This document shows, one piece after another, positions 20,892 to 30,673 of a stretch of 64,000 nt of DNA. The first letter of the stretch is position 1; each line of letters begins with the position of its first letter. Made by a program: the position numbers and the translations under genes. The notes under the pieces were generated by a model. The model did not search any database and was not told the origin of the DNA. It saw only the letters and a list, made by a program, of their open reading frames with translations. The stretch spans positions 6,367,676-6,431,675 of the forward strand of contig JAJEKV010000072.1 of NCBI GenBank assembly GCA_021234155.1, given 5' to 3'. This DNA comes from Isoetes taiwanensis. Taxonomy: Eukaryota > Streptophyta > Lycopodiopsida > Isoetales > Isoetaceae.

Positions 20892-23396
20892 GTGGAACTC
20901 TCATCAGAGGATAAAGACCCTGACAAGGAACAACGAGATTACATGTTCTCTAACCAATCTTCAAAGAAATTCAAAGTAGATTTCAGCTTGAGAGCATGTT
21001 CTTCCGTAAGAAGAAGAAATCTGATGGACGAGCAGAAAATAAGAAAAATTCTCAGAACTACATGCTGTTCATTGGGATGCATTAGCAAATTCAACGTGGC
21101 TAAACTTCGTGCAATTAGAGACCATTACAGTTCTATGACAATTTCAGAACAGAATGCCTACTTGGCTTATCATGTAAGACCAGACAGGCACAACTTCTTG
21201 CACTATATCAATCGGCAAGAAGTGTGTCAAAAATGCTTCATGGTCGTGCACCGCCTGGGTTCCTCCAGAATGTCTCGAATACATAAACGATTAGACAAAA
21301 GCCCTAGCATTGATGACCACTATGGGCCTGGAAAAATTGTAACAATGCATGCCCTAGCTGTTGTGGCATGGATGGAGAAATACTTCAGAGAAACGTGTGA
21401 AAAATTGCCAAACAGCAATATGTATCACTTGACAGATAACATCACAAAAAAAGATGTTTTCAAAGAATACAAAGAGACATGCAGTCAGTCTCAGCATATC
21501 TCTTATTCACATTTCACTAGATTGTGGAAAACTGAATTTGGTCTTGTAAAAATTCCTCGAAGACACAGAATGTCTGTGTGCTCAACGTGTGCAGAACTAA
21601 AGAGTCAGAAAGAAACTGCAAGGACAGAGCTCGAAAAAAGTAAGTTCAAGTTCTTCATTCTCGTACTTGCATCATGTAATTGTTTTGACCTGCTTCCTTC
21701 AACAGACATTGTGCAACAAAAGCTTGCTAAACACCGTGACCAACAAGCAGCTGAGAGAAGGAAGCTTGCTAAGCATAGGAAAAAAGCTCTTGAGCGTCCA
21801 TTTGAGTACATGTCCGTTGTGATTGATGGAATGGATCAGAAAAAGACGACTCTACCTCATTTCTTGAACATTCCAAAAGATGTGCCAGAAGAATGCTTTG
21901 TCAAGGTCCACCTCGTAGGGGCCATGGACTTCAATGGGAGTCTAAAGTGCAAAGTCTTTTTAACATATCCTAATTTGCATGGTGATCCAAATCTCACAAT
22001 TACAATTCTTAACAAGGTTCTTTGTGAGCAACAACAGTTACCACCAGTGCTCTACCTGCAACTTGACAACACTACCAGGGAGAACAAGAATCAAACACTC
22101 TTTGCTTACTGTGCCATGCTAGTGGAGCTGGAGATTTTCAGAAAAATAAAGCTTGGATTCTTACTAGTAGGGCATACACACGATCAAATAGATCAGATGT
22201 TCAGCAGGTTTTCAGTGCGTCTCAGAAGAAAAAAAGCTTTTTGTCTTCCCACTTTGGTTCGTATCATTGAAGACTCTTACACTCCCATGCCAGTAGTTGA
22301 GCTTCTAAAGGAGACTGCCGACTTCAGGGAATTTGTTTTCTCTCAATGTGCAAACAGAGAACAAGCTGTGAACAAGCTAAATGACATTACGTTTCAACAT
22401 CACATCAAATTCTACTTGAAGAATGGAGAGAGCCTTTTGCAGGGAAAGAAGTACACTACAACTAAAGGGTGGAGTCCGGTAGAGGGATTACGCTTCCTTA
22501 AATCTGTTCCAGACACTAGTTCCATGGAACGTGCTGAGCAGCTTCCTCTAAAAAATCCAAAAGTGTCAAAGCAGCAAAAAAGTACCCCAGTCACTTCCTT
22601 GAAATCCATTGAAAATAGAATTTCCACGGGTTTTAAGTACTTCACTGAAGAAGATCAAATGTGGTGGAGAGGCTTCTTTCTAGAACAAAAGACTATGATT
22701 CAGAACCTAGCTCTGAGGCAGTTGCAAGAACCTTTTAAGTGGTCTAATGCTTTCCACCAACCGCAGGACCAGGCAGGTCAAAGCATTGCTGCAGTAGCAG
22801 TTGCAGTACATGAAGATGAGGACCGGGTCATGTACCTCGGACCAAGATGCAGGAATGAACCTACAGGTAATGTCACAGAAATTACCAAAGGTATGTTGAT
22901 TGCTCTTCCGACTGAGGAGGATGACAAGAGGAGACATTTTTGGATAGCCAAAGTACTTGACACAATCAAAGAGGAAGGCCTGGTAACAAAACTCAAGATT
23001 TATTGGCTTGCTACACGTTCAGAAAATGCTTTTGAAGGTAGGTATGAGCTAGAAATGAGAAGTCAAGGAAAGGGCAAAAAGGCCAAGAAAGTTGGATGCA
23101 GGGATGAGCTAGACTTACGACAAGTGAGTATTTTGTGCTATGATTTCAAATTGAAATCAGACAATCGTTTACGCCAGAAAACAATCAACTTGCTTAAGAA
23201 GGCTTGTAACTATGAAGAAGAAGATGAAGAAGAGGTTGGGAATGCTTCACCGTCTGTTGATAGTGATGAGGAAGATAACTCAAGCACTTCCTCAAGTGAC
23301 AGTGAAAGAAGTGAAACTGACGAAGATGGCATAAACGAGCATGAAGATGTCTTAGATCCCTCTCTTATCACTCCTCACACTTTTGCACATAACTGA
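20892..23396 (+). CDS. DUF7869-type protein, probable DDE/RNase H-like transposase
   Basis: An open frame of about 834 codons starting after GTG 20892 (the frame opens slightly earlier; the true start probably lies in the upstream segment). N-terminal cysteines (CCSLGC ~58-63, VCQKC 111-115) and a CSTC pair (230-233) suggest zinc binding. The core has VVIDGMDQKK (D312), LQLDNTTRENKN (D392) and LLVGHTHDQIDQMFSR (428-438), the family's hallmark and consistent with an RNase H-like acidic triad. A basic coiled-coil-like stretch (QQKLAKHRDQQAAERRKLA) precedes the core; the C-terminus is very acidic and serine-rich. A 66-base in-frame intron (21640-21705) is probably present, which would shorten it by 22 residues. 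Such proteins are widespread and uncharacterised in animals and plants. It is divergent from the methyltransferase gene and within the same TIRs. Confidence 0.85.
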   Translation: MELSSEDKDPDKEQRDYMFSNQSSKKFKVDFSLRACSSVRRRNLMDEQKIRKILRTTCCSLGCISKFNVAKLRAIRDHYSSMTISEQNAYLAYHVRPDRHNFLHYINRQEVCQKCFMVVHRLGSSRMSRIHKRLDKSPSIDDHYGPGKIVTMHALAVVAWMEKYFRETCEKLPNSNMYHLTDNITKKDVFKEYKETCSQSQHISYSHFTRLWKTEFGLVKIPRRHRMSVCSTCAELKSQKETARTELEKSKFKFFILVLASCNCFDLLPSTDIVQQKLAKHRDQQAAERRKLAKHRKKALERPFEYMSVVIDGMDQKKTTLPHFLNIPKDVPEECFVKVHLVGAMDFNGSLKCKVFLTYPNLHGDPNLTITILNKVLCEQQQLPPVLYLQLDNTTRENKNQTLFAYCAMLVELEIFRKIKLGFLLVGHTHDQIDQMFSRFSVRLRRKKAFCLPTLVRIIEDSYTPMPVVELLKETADFREFVFSQCANREQAVNKLNDITFQHHIKFYLKNGESLLQGKKYTTTKGWSPVEGLRFLKSVPDTSSMERAEQLPLKNPKVSKQQKSTPVTSLKSIENRISTGFKYFTEEDQMWWRGFFLEQKTMIQNLALRQLQEPFKWSNAFHQPQDQAGQSIAAVAVAVHEDEDRVMYLGPRCRNEPTGNVTEITKGMLIALPTEEDDKRRHFWIAKVLDTIKEEGLVTKLKIYWLATRSENAFEGRYELEMRSQGKGKKAKKVGCRDELDLRQVSILCYDFKLKSDNRLRQKTINLLKKACNYEEEDEEEVGNASPSVDSDEEDNSSTSSSDSERSETDEDGINEHEDVLDPSLITPHTFAHN
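21640..21705 (+). other. Probable 66-base intron, in frame and stop-free
   Basis: The donor AAAAA|GTAAGT at 21640 and acceptor TTCAACAG|AC at 21705 bound 66 bases. Read through, they encode a hydrophobic, cysteine-containing stretch (KFKFFILVLASCNCFDLLPS) that interrupts an otherwise charged region. Removal joins ELEK to NIVQQKLAKH. Size and T-rich 3' end fit the short introns of the neighbouring gene. Confidence 0.75.
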
Positions 23397-23707
23397 GTCT
23401 TAGGAAAAAAGAAGTAAATTTTGAATGTGAATATGAAGATTTTATCTTCAATTTTGAAAATACTACTATTTCAGCTGTAAACTTCACTTCAATTTTTGGT
23501 TAAAATTTGTGTTCTCTTAAATTAGAGGTTTGCTCCAAAAAGACAATTTAGGTAAATTATAATTGCTAAAAAAAGTGTCACTTTGACATAGTCAATTCTC
23601 TGTTTGGAGAAAAAACTTGGTGATTTTAGGGGGGTCAAAATACATTTTTATGCCCTTTTTTTTTAACACCTCATTTTAGCCATTTTTTGCAGAAAAATAG
23701 GGAATCT

Positions 23708-23749
23708 TCAAGGAATATTCCTTTTGCTCCCGTTTCAAATGCAATCTTG
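23708..23749. repeat. Right terminal inverted repeat and subterminal palindrome
   Basis: The segment 23727-23749 is the reverse complement of the left TIR with one mismatch. Just inside it lies the perfect palindrome AAGGAATATTCCTT (23710-23723), whose TATTCC half-site resembles the internal TATTCCGGAATA sites. Confidence 0.85.
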
Positions 23750-23753
23750 TTAA

Positions 23754-26260
23754 TTGAACAAATTGATGCCTATTATGCCTATTAATAACGTAGACAATAT
23801 TATCATAGTTCGCACCATGGAAAATGGCATTTCGACTGCAGTAGAGAATCTAGCAAGCAAGAGTTTTTTGATACTCATCTTCTTATTGAAGCCCATAAAT
23901 CCTGGACTGCATTGAATGGGGAAAAAAATGACATGTTGCAGATAGCAGATTAAAAACATGCATGAGTAGCAGAATTGAATGTCAAAAGAGGACCTGAAAA
24001 GCAGAAATACTCATAAATTTTAAAGATAAAATCTGTGGAACAGAACTAGAAATGTGACACTTTCTAGATATAAGCTCAGATCCAAAACTGAGTTTGATCC
24101 TAAAATAGGCGAAACATCACCAAGAAGCAGAATGTAAGCTCCGTAAAAAATACCAAAACATACTGGTCAAATAAGGCCCTAATCACAAATAAGTCATGAC
24201 TTGACAACAAATTACCTTTCTAGAGAAGATTCCAAGTTGTCACACCACATGTCTATGGATAAGCCTCTGCCTTGAATGCCTAAAGAAAATGACAATGATA
24301 CTATGAATTCATGGTGTCACAAACTGGCATCATAGATTAGCACTATTAGAATGATTTACCATGCGACCAAGAACCCAACCTTCAGTTTGAAGAATTGTTT
24401 GGGTGCTTGCCCTATGTAACCATCCACAAATCAAGAATGATAATGCTGATTTGAAGCTAAAATTGCTGATGGATGGCTTCTGTATACAAATAACCTCTCT
24501 GTCTTTTCATTTGCCTGGTTGCAGTGAAAATTGCTAAGCCCTGCACATAATGCACACATAAACCTGTGAAGAAACTCGGATAAACACCTGCAAAAGACTG
24601 AAACTATAAATCACCTACAAATCTAGAAAACTCCCAACTTTATTCTTTCTTTCTTGTCTGTGTCGATTACGAACAAAGCTCATGCATTTTGCTGATTTGC
24701 ATGTTGCAGGCCCTTGCATGCCATTTGAAGGTAACATTCAACATTCTCAACATTATCAACATTCAACATTCTATTCCTTCCAAGTGATTTAGCGCTAACG
24801 CAACTATTGCAGCTGTATACTCTGATCTTTCACAGCCAGCCAACATCTAAAGATGATTCAATCTCGATTTTATGGTCAATACCTTGTCATAGCATTTTAC
24901 AAATGATAGTCCAAGTGATTTACCCCTTTTTCTCTTATTCTTCAGCCTATAATCTTAGTCCTCTAGGCGACTTGAGCATAGGTTTAAGGAAAACTGGCAT
25001 CAACATGAATGTTAGTAGAATGGCCATCCTAGATTTGGCCATGGCCGTTCCAAAACTCCACTGCAAAATCTAAACGTCACATTTAGAGGAGGGAATCGAT
25101 CCTGATGAGTAGCTGAACTCAAATGGAATAATAATTAAAGGAAAATAATGTCCCCAAAATTACCCGTGCCAGAATTACAAATTTTCTGATCCCAAAATTT
25201 TGCATTTTTGCTGGATTTTAATGTCTTCAAGCAGCCGAAAAAAAGAGGACACCCACCCCTAAAAACATTAAGTAGATAAACAATAATAGGATCATTCATG
25301 CAACTTATTAAGAAGGGGTTAAACCCCCTTGCAAGTCAGGGCTCAAATTTGACGGCTTTCACGCCTGTTTTTGGCATTTTTGCCTGTCAAAACAAGCAAA
25401 AATAAAATTTGTATTGCAAATGAAAGGTAGCCAATGACCAAATGCCTGTCATGCAGAAGGTCCACCAAAATACATATTTGTCATTTGAAAAGCTAGAAAT
25501 TTAAATTCTCCTGTCATTTTTTTTTATTTTCTTATCTTTTTATAAATAAAATGATATAATATATAGGCCCATATACAAAAATGTATGATCCATCCAAACA
25601 ACCTTTAATAAATTAGACACCATCCAACCATTGAAAAAGGGGAATACTAGCTTGCATCAGCCAGGGAATTGCCAAGGAATCGGCCAGGGGCCATTCTTGG
25701 GCTTATACTTGGGCTTATGCTTGGCAAACAACACTGCTATTCTTGTGCTTACACTTGGGCTCTTTGATTGTTCTGCATCAAGACTTTTGAAACCACCACT
25801 TCTACAAATCTATCTCATCTATTCATTCATGGAGCAAGATAAAGACAACGTAAGTAAGTTCAAATTAGATCATTTGCTCTACATTATTGTGATTTCTTGC
25901 TTTTTCGTGCTCCTTGCATTTTCGTAGTTTTCTATTTTTTATTATTGCGGTGGCTTCTTTAAGCTAAAAAAAGAAGGAAAGCCAATCAATGTAGATCTGT
26001 GCTTTCTTTTTGCAAATTCTCTAATAGCATAGTTGCAAGCTCAGACTCTCAAACGCAGCAGCAGCCCGACATAGTTCTTGAGGAGACCATAGAAATTATA
26101 GAAGGTTCTTGTAACGTACAGAAGAACATACATATTGTTGATGTACATTTAAAACGGTTATATTATTACGAGTTTATAATAGACTTTATAATTGTTTTTT
26201 TTTTTTTTTACATAAAAAATAGTTTCTGTCATTTGGGATTTTTGGCTTGCATTTGAAAGG
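23754..26260. other. Non-coding stretch
   Basis: No gene was recognised. Bases ~25270-25310 repeat the phrase AATAGGATCATTCATGCAAC also found near 13330, linking this site to the oxidase-fragment flank. Open frames at 24807, 25631 and 25999 have no family resemblance. Confidence 0.5.
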
Positions 26261-26696
26261 TTAAGGGCCAGATTCCACTATCGGCAACGGCATTTGGAAG
26301 CAAAATCTTAACTGCAGCTTCCTTCTGTGACCTAAGATAGGCGATGATTCCACTCACGGCAACGGCAATTCGTTCAAAAATTTAAAAAAAAATCAAACTT
26401 GGCAAAAATCTACGGCATCTGCTCTCTACTTGGCAGAAATCCAGCCCACGGCAATTATCATAATCTCAAAGTGACGGCGGTGCTCCCCTGATAGTTAACC
26501 GAGTGTTTTGCAATTAGATGTGAGAGTTTTCAGTTTTGAGGGCAGCCTTTTGCTAACTGCTAATTGCCGTAGTGGAATCATCATCCAAGCTTCAAATTTG
26601 AGATGCCATCAAAGGATTGGTGTTCAGTTAATCAAAGGATTGGTGTTCAGTTAATTGACACGCCCATAACTGTGCCAGTGGAATCTCAGCCTAAAA
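26261..26696. mobile_element. Non-autonomous hAT-like MITE (~435 bp)
   Basis: The ends share the inverted sequence AGATTCCACT (26269-26278 and reverse complement at 26677-26686) with similar outer bases (TTAAGGGCC- and TTTTAGGCTG-). TTGAAAG flanks both sides (26253-26259 and 26697-26703), giving a 7-8 base target duplication typical of hAT elements. A second, inner inverted pair (GATTCCACT plus ACGGCAA blocks at ~26348-26371 and ~26561-26582) nests inside. A 24-base tandem (ATCAAAGGATTGGTGTTCAG plus TTA) lies at 26613-26660. There is no coding capacity. Confidence 0.7.
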
Positions 26697-27772
26697 TTGA
26701 AAGACTTCCTGTCATGCAGAAGGCGTAAATTTTTTGTGCTTGTCACAAGAAAATTAGGAATAGCCTTCAAATTTGTGCACTGGATGATGACCCACCTGCC
26801 CCAACGGTCAGCCATGGTAATAGTCACCTGCACATGCATCTTCCACGCAATGGCAGTCCCACCCTTAGAAGCCCCAGAGATGGCAACCGCAGCAGCGTAT
26901 TGCAGCCCAAAAATATCCAACAGTTTTTTTTTTTTTTTTTTTTTTTTTTTTGAAAGTAAGAGTTGGTTTTATCATTAATTATGAAATCTCAAAATACATA
27001 GCAAAGGTATGCTTTTAGAAAAAGCATATCAAAAATATATAGTCAAATCCAGCAAGTGATAATAGAAAGTAAAATAGATTCTGCACACTGAGTAAGAAGG
27101 TCGATCAGCAATCAGCAGCCACCCTTAAAAGGATGAATTGGTAGAAGATAAGAAGTAAGAAGCTTTTCTGGAACTGAACCGATTTCCCGAAGCAGAACAA
27201 GCTTGCTAAGGGTTCCGGAAAAATGATGAACCTGCCAAAAAGTAATCCACCAAAAGAGTAAACCAGATCTAAATTAGATAAAAGCCAGAATATGCTTCTT
27301 AGAGAGATGGCCAAATGGAAAGGGAATTCAACAATGATCAGAGAAGTATGAGTTGAAATAGGCATTAAAGGCATCGGTGGAGCCAAAGAAGTATTGATCA
27401 AGGGGCCAATTATTGTAATAACAGAGTCTGAACATGTCCTTGTCCTCCAGGAGAATCAGCAATGATCCATATAGATCAGCCAGTAGCTTATGACTGTAGT
27501 ATAGTGTTCTGTATCTTGATAGTTGAGCCTCTGTGAGAATGAGATTATTGGCTGAAAGAAATTTCCACAAGCAATGGATCTGGACAACCTCCCTGCAAAA
27601 TATACTTGCCCACAGATCTTCACTCTCCTTCTTGTACCTCATATGTCCTCTTTTCATCAGAAATGACTCCATTGAGGTGGCTATGTCATTTTTCATGACT
27701 TGATCCTGAGATGTCTGGCTAAATGGTGAGTTGCTGGTATCAAATTTCTTACTTCCTTCTCCTCGTAGAAAA

Positions 27773-30625
27773 TTAAGATACTCTAGGATCATCAGAGAGA
27801 AATAAGTTAGAATCTACAACATTTAAATTTGAAGCAAACAAATCATAATGACCCCTATACAAACCATAGTCCTCCCATTTCCTGTCAAAATTAGCTCCAA
27901 ATTTCTTTTTATGTGCTGTAGCAATGGTCTCAAAATCAAACTGAAAGTGCAATTTAATCCAGAATATGGACACATTTTTTTTACCATATAACATCCGATT
28001 CCTTGCTTTCCAAATGTTCCAAAGGGCAATATTAATAATTGAATTGACAAATTTATCATCATTATTCATAAGGGACATAAGATCCCCATTAATTAGAATC
28101 CCAAATTTGTCAGAGAACCAAGACCAGAAACCATTCAGGGTGCTACAAAAGAAAATATGGCACATGTCCTCAGGCCTGTTACAAGCTAATGGGCAATTAG
28201 TAGAAATATTGGGGTTTCTTCTAGACATGGAGACCAGATTATTCAAACTACCATTAGCAATGAGCCAGATGAAGTATGAGATTTTTGGAGGACAATAAGA
28301 ATGCCAGACATTATGAAATATTCTCTTGAGTTGATCATAGCTAATGGACCATTTCACCATAGCTTTACATCCATCAATATTGGAGGTCATAGCATTGTAA
28401 ACATTTTTCACTTTATAATCTCCTTTTTCATTTATCCTCCAGTCACTTTTTCCGGAGTTGACAGATAAGTTTGAGAGAAAGGGTTTAATGATAGCATAAA
28501 TTTTCTTATCAGATGAAGTGCCCCTGATAATACCTTTCAGTCTAGTCCAAGACATGATTCTTCCATTTACAAACATATCTCTGATATAAACTACACCAGC
28601 CTCATGCCATTTCTTATGAATCCTTGGGTGCTTGATAGCAAGTACAGGAGAATTAGGCTCAGCCATAATGGGATTCCAAAAGATTGGCACATCAGCATGA
28701 AGCTCATCTCTTTTAATAAAATGGAAATTAGGAGAGATAGCATTCCAAGCTTTGATGAGATTTTGCATAAGAGGGGAGATGCTGGGGCCTGGTTTCAGTT
28801 GACTGAATGCAGAATGGGGAAGCAGATGCTGAACTGAGGGGTGACCACAGGGGTGACTTTGAGAAATCCAATATCTGATAAAGATATAAGCAGGAGATTG
28901 ATTCCCATGAATTGCTTTCCAAATAAGCTTGCCAGCAAGAGATTGAGCTTGAATAAAAAGATTCTTGCAACCTAAACCTCCAGATACTTTAGACTTGCAT
29001 ATGGAATTCCAATTAACCAAGTGACTTCCCTTCCAGATGAAATTTCTAATTATCTTCTCGAGCTCCAAATAAACATACTTTGGAGCTACAAGAACTGTGG
29101 AAAAGTAGACATGAGAACTGGCAAGAACAGCATTGGCAATGATAGTTCTACCTGCAAGAGAGAGATAATTCCCATAGTTGTTCAACTTCTTTTTGATTCT
29201 CAAAATAATAGGGTCCCAAAGACCTTTGATGCTGTGGTTCATAGCTATAGGTAATCCCAATAATTTAGTTGCCTGATTAATAGGAAGGACGTTAATACCA
29301 GCTAGAACTGGAATACTGAGATCACCAATGATCATACTCTTATTCAAGTTCAAATGGATACCAGAGGCAGCAGAAAATTGTCCCACAATCTTAAGAAAGA
29401 GATTGATATTTTGAAGATCAGCATCAAGGAAGGAGAAAGTATCATCAGCATATTGAAGAATGGATATACTATCATCAGAATTTGGAAGATTTAAACCTTT
29501 CAACTGAGCAGTATTCTGATAATGCAGAATGACCCTGGTTAAGAGTTCAGCAACCACAAGGAAAAGGTTAGGGGCCAGGGGACATCCTTGTCTAACTCCA
29601 CATGAAAGAGGAAAGAAGCCAGAAAGAACACCATTAATGAGAACAGCAGAATTGGACCTAGAGTTTAAGCCATGAATTAGATTCATGAGTTTGGGATGGA
29701 ACCCAAGTTTAGACATGGCAAAATCTAAGAAATCCCACCTTACTGAATCAAAAGCCCTTTTAAAATCCAGCTTGAGAAGAATGCAGTTTTGATTTGAGAT
29801 CTTGTTCCAATGCAAACCTTCCATAGCAGCCACATAATTATCTAAGATATACCTATTTGGAAGAAAAGCTGATTGATTATGGCTAATGTTCCTTTGAAGG
29901 AAGCTTTTGATTCTCAGGGCAATGATCTTAGCACAAATCTTGTATGTGGTATTTGTGAGAGAGATGGGCCTCCAGTCCTGAAACTTAGAAGGATGATCTA
30001 CCTTAGGAATCAGAGAGATAAATCCACTAGAGATAGAAGGATGTAGATGATTATCATTCCAGAAGGCATGGACAAGGGAAGTAACATCAGTTTTGAGTAT
30101 ATCCCAGAACTTGATGTAGAATTCTGCTGGTAGGCCATCTGGTCCAGGAGATTTGCCTTTGCTGAAGGAATTGAGAATTTCATAAATCTCATTTTGAGAT
30201 GGAATAGCAGTAATAGCTTCATCCATTATTTCACTAGGATTTGGAAGAATGGAATCCACAGTGGAGATAAACTCATTGGCTTCAGTAGCCATGTTGGGGG
30301 GAATTGGCTTGTCACTAAAGATATTCATATAACTGCTCTTGAAGAAATTTGCAATCTCAGAATGTGAACTATAAATATTACCATGATCATCAACAGTCTC
30401 AGCAATGGAGTTTCTAAGAACCCTACTTTTTGCAACTCTGAAGAAGAATTTTGAAGAGCCAGAGTCCATATCATTAGTATACTTAATTTTACATCTAATA
30501 GCTGAACCCTTAGCTTCCATTTCCTCAATATTCTTAATTCTTCTCTCTAAGATATCCTCCCCTACATGAAGATTATAGTTAGAGGGATCATTCTGTAGAA
30601 GAGACCTTATATTCTTCATATACAC
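27773..30625 (-). CDS. LINE A ORF2: reverse transcriptase and C-terminal domain
   Basis: An open frame of 950 codons on minus, copying LINE RNA into DNA at a nicked target. Visible motifs: SPGPDGLPAEFY (159-170), LIPKVDHPSKFQDWRPISL (~205-223), LKLDFKRAFDSVRW (D287), CGVRQGCPLAPNLF (~342-355) and the catalytic QYADDTFSF (YADD 392-395). The L1-type C-terminal zinc-like motif, CPLACNRPEDMCHIFFC, lies in the last quarter. Upstream, the same frame continues into the endonuclease, separated only by TAG 30676-30674. It is a retroelement gene, not a host gene; the reading frame is too broken for autonomous activity. Confidence 0.93.
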   Translation of the reverse strand: MYMKNIRSLLQNDPSNYNLHVGEDILERRIKNIEEMEAKGSAIRCKIKYTNDMDSGSSKFFFRVAKSRVLRNSIAETVDDHGNIYSSHSEIANFFKSSYMNIFSDKPIPPNMATEANEFISTVDSILPNPSEIMDEAITAIPSQNEIYEILNSFSKGKSPGPDGLPAEFYIKFWDILKTDVTSLVHAFWNDNHLHPSISSGFISLIPKVDHPSKFQDWRPISLTNTTYKICAKIIALRIKSFLQRNISHNQSAFLPNRYILDNYVAAMEGLHWNKISNQNCILLKLDFKRAFDSVRWDFLDFAMSKLGFHPKLMNLIHGLNSRSNSAVLINGVLSGFFPLSCGVRQGCPLAPNLFLVVAELLTRVILHYQNTAQLKGLNLPNSDDSISILQYADDTFSFLDADLQNINLFLKIVGQFSAASGIHLNLNKSMIIGDLSIPVLAGINVLPINQATKLLGLPIAMNHSIKGLWDPIILRIKKKLNNYGNYLSLAGRTIIANAVLASSHVYFSTVLVAPKYVYLELEKIIRNFIWKGSHLVNWNSICKSKVSGGLGCKNLFIQAQSLAGKLIWKAIHGNQSPAYIFIRYWISQSHPCGHPSVQHLLPHSAFSQLKPGPSISPLMQNLIKAWNAISPNFHFIKRDELHADVPIFWNPIMAEPNSPVLAIKHPRIHKKWHEAGVVYIRDMFVNGRIMSWTRLKGIIRGTSSDKKIYAIIKPFLSNLSVNSGKSDWRINEKGDYKVKNVYNAMTSNIDGCKAMVKWSISYDQLKRIFHNVWHSYCPPKISYFIWLIANGSLNNLVSMSRRNPNISTNCPLACNRPEDMCHIFFCSTLNGFWSWFSDKFGILINGDLMSLMNNDDKFVNSIINIALWNIWKARNRMLYGKKNVSIFWIKLHFQFDFETIATAHKKKFGANFDRKWEDYGLYRGHYDLFASNLNVVDSNLFLSDDPRVS

Positions 30626-30673
30626 TAGGAGCTGATTTTTTTCTCTACTTCTCTCCTCTTTGATGATTTTAGA

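Larger units (their letters stand above)
15776..23749. mobile_element. ~8.0 kb DNA transposon with DUF7869 transposase-like gene and ParB-methyltransferase gene
   Basis: The ends are inverted repeats: the left end reads CAAGGTTGCATTTGAAACGG from 15776, and the right end, read inward on minus from 23749, is the same with one mismatch. Both are flanked by TTAA (15772-15775 and 23750-23753), a candidate target duplication. Inside lie two divergent genes: a plus-strand DUF7869-type protein (20224-23396) and a minus-strand ParB-like/DNA methyltransferase fusion (20073-16278). At least twelve palindromic sites lie in the introns and the intergenic gap. Nothing inside belongs to the host. Because the inverted repeats continue two to three bases into the flank, the duplication could also be read as AATT or TA. 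The element is decayed. The family is not one I can name. Confidence 0.85.

Noticed and set aside
20892-23396. Host gene unrelated to transposition
   Set aside because: It lies within TIRs together with a DNA-modification gene and has a DDE-like acidic set; a domesticated gene would not be expected to retain such ends.
15776-23749. Bacterial or phage contamination as the source of the ParB-methyltransferase gene
   Set aside because: Five spliceosomal introns, TIRs and continuous plant-like flanks argue for an integrated eukaryotic element.
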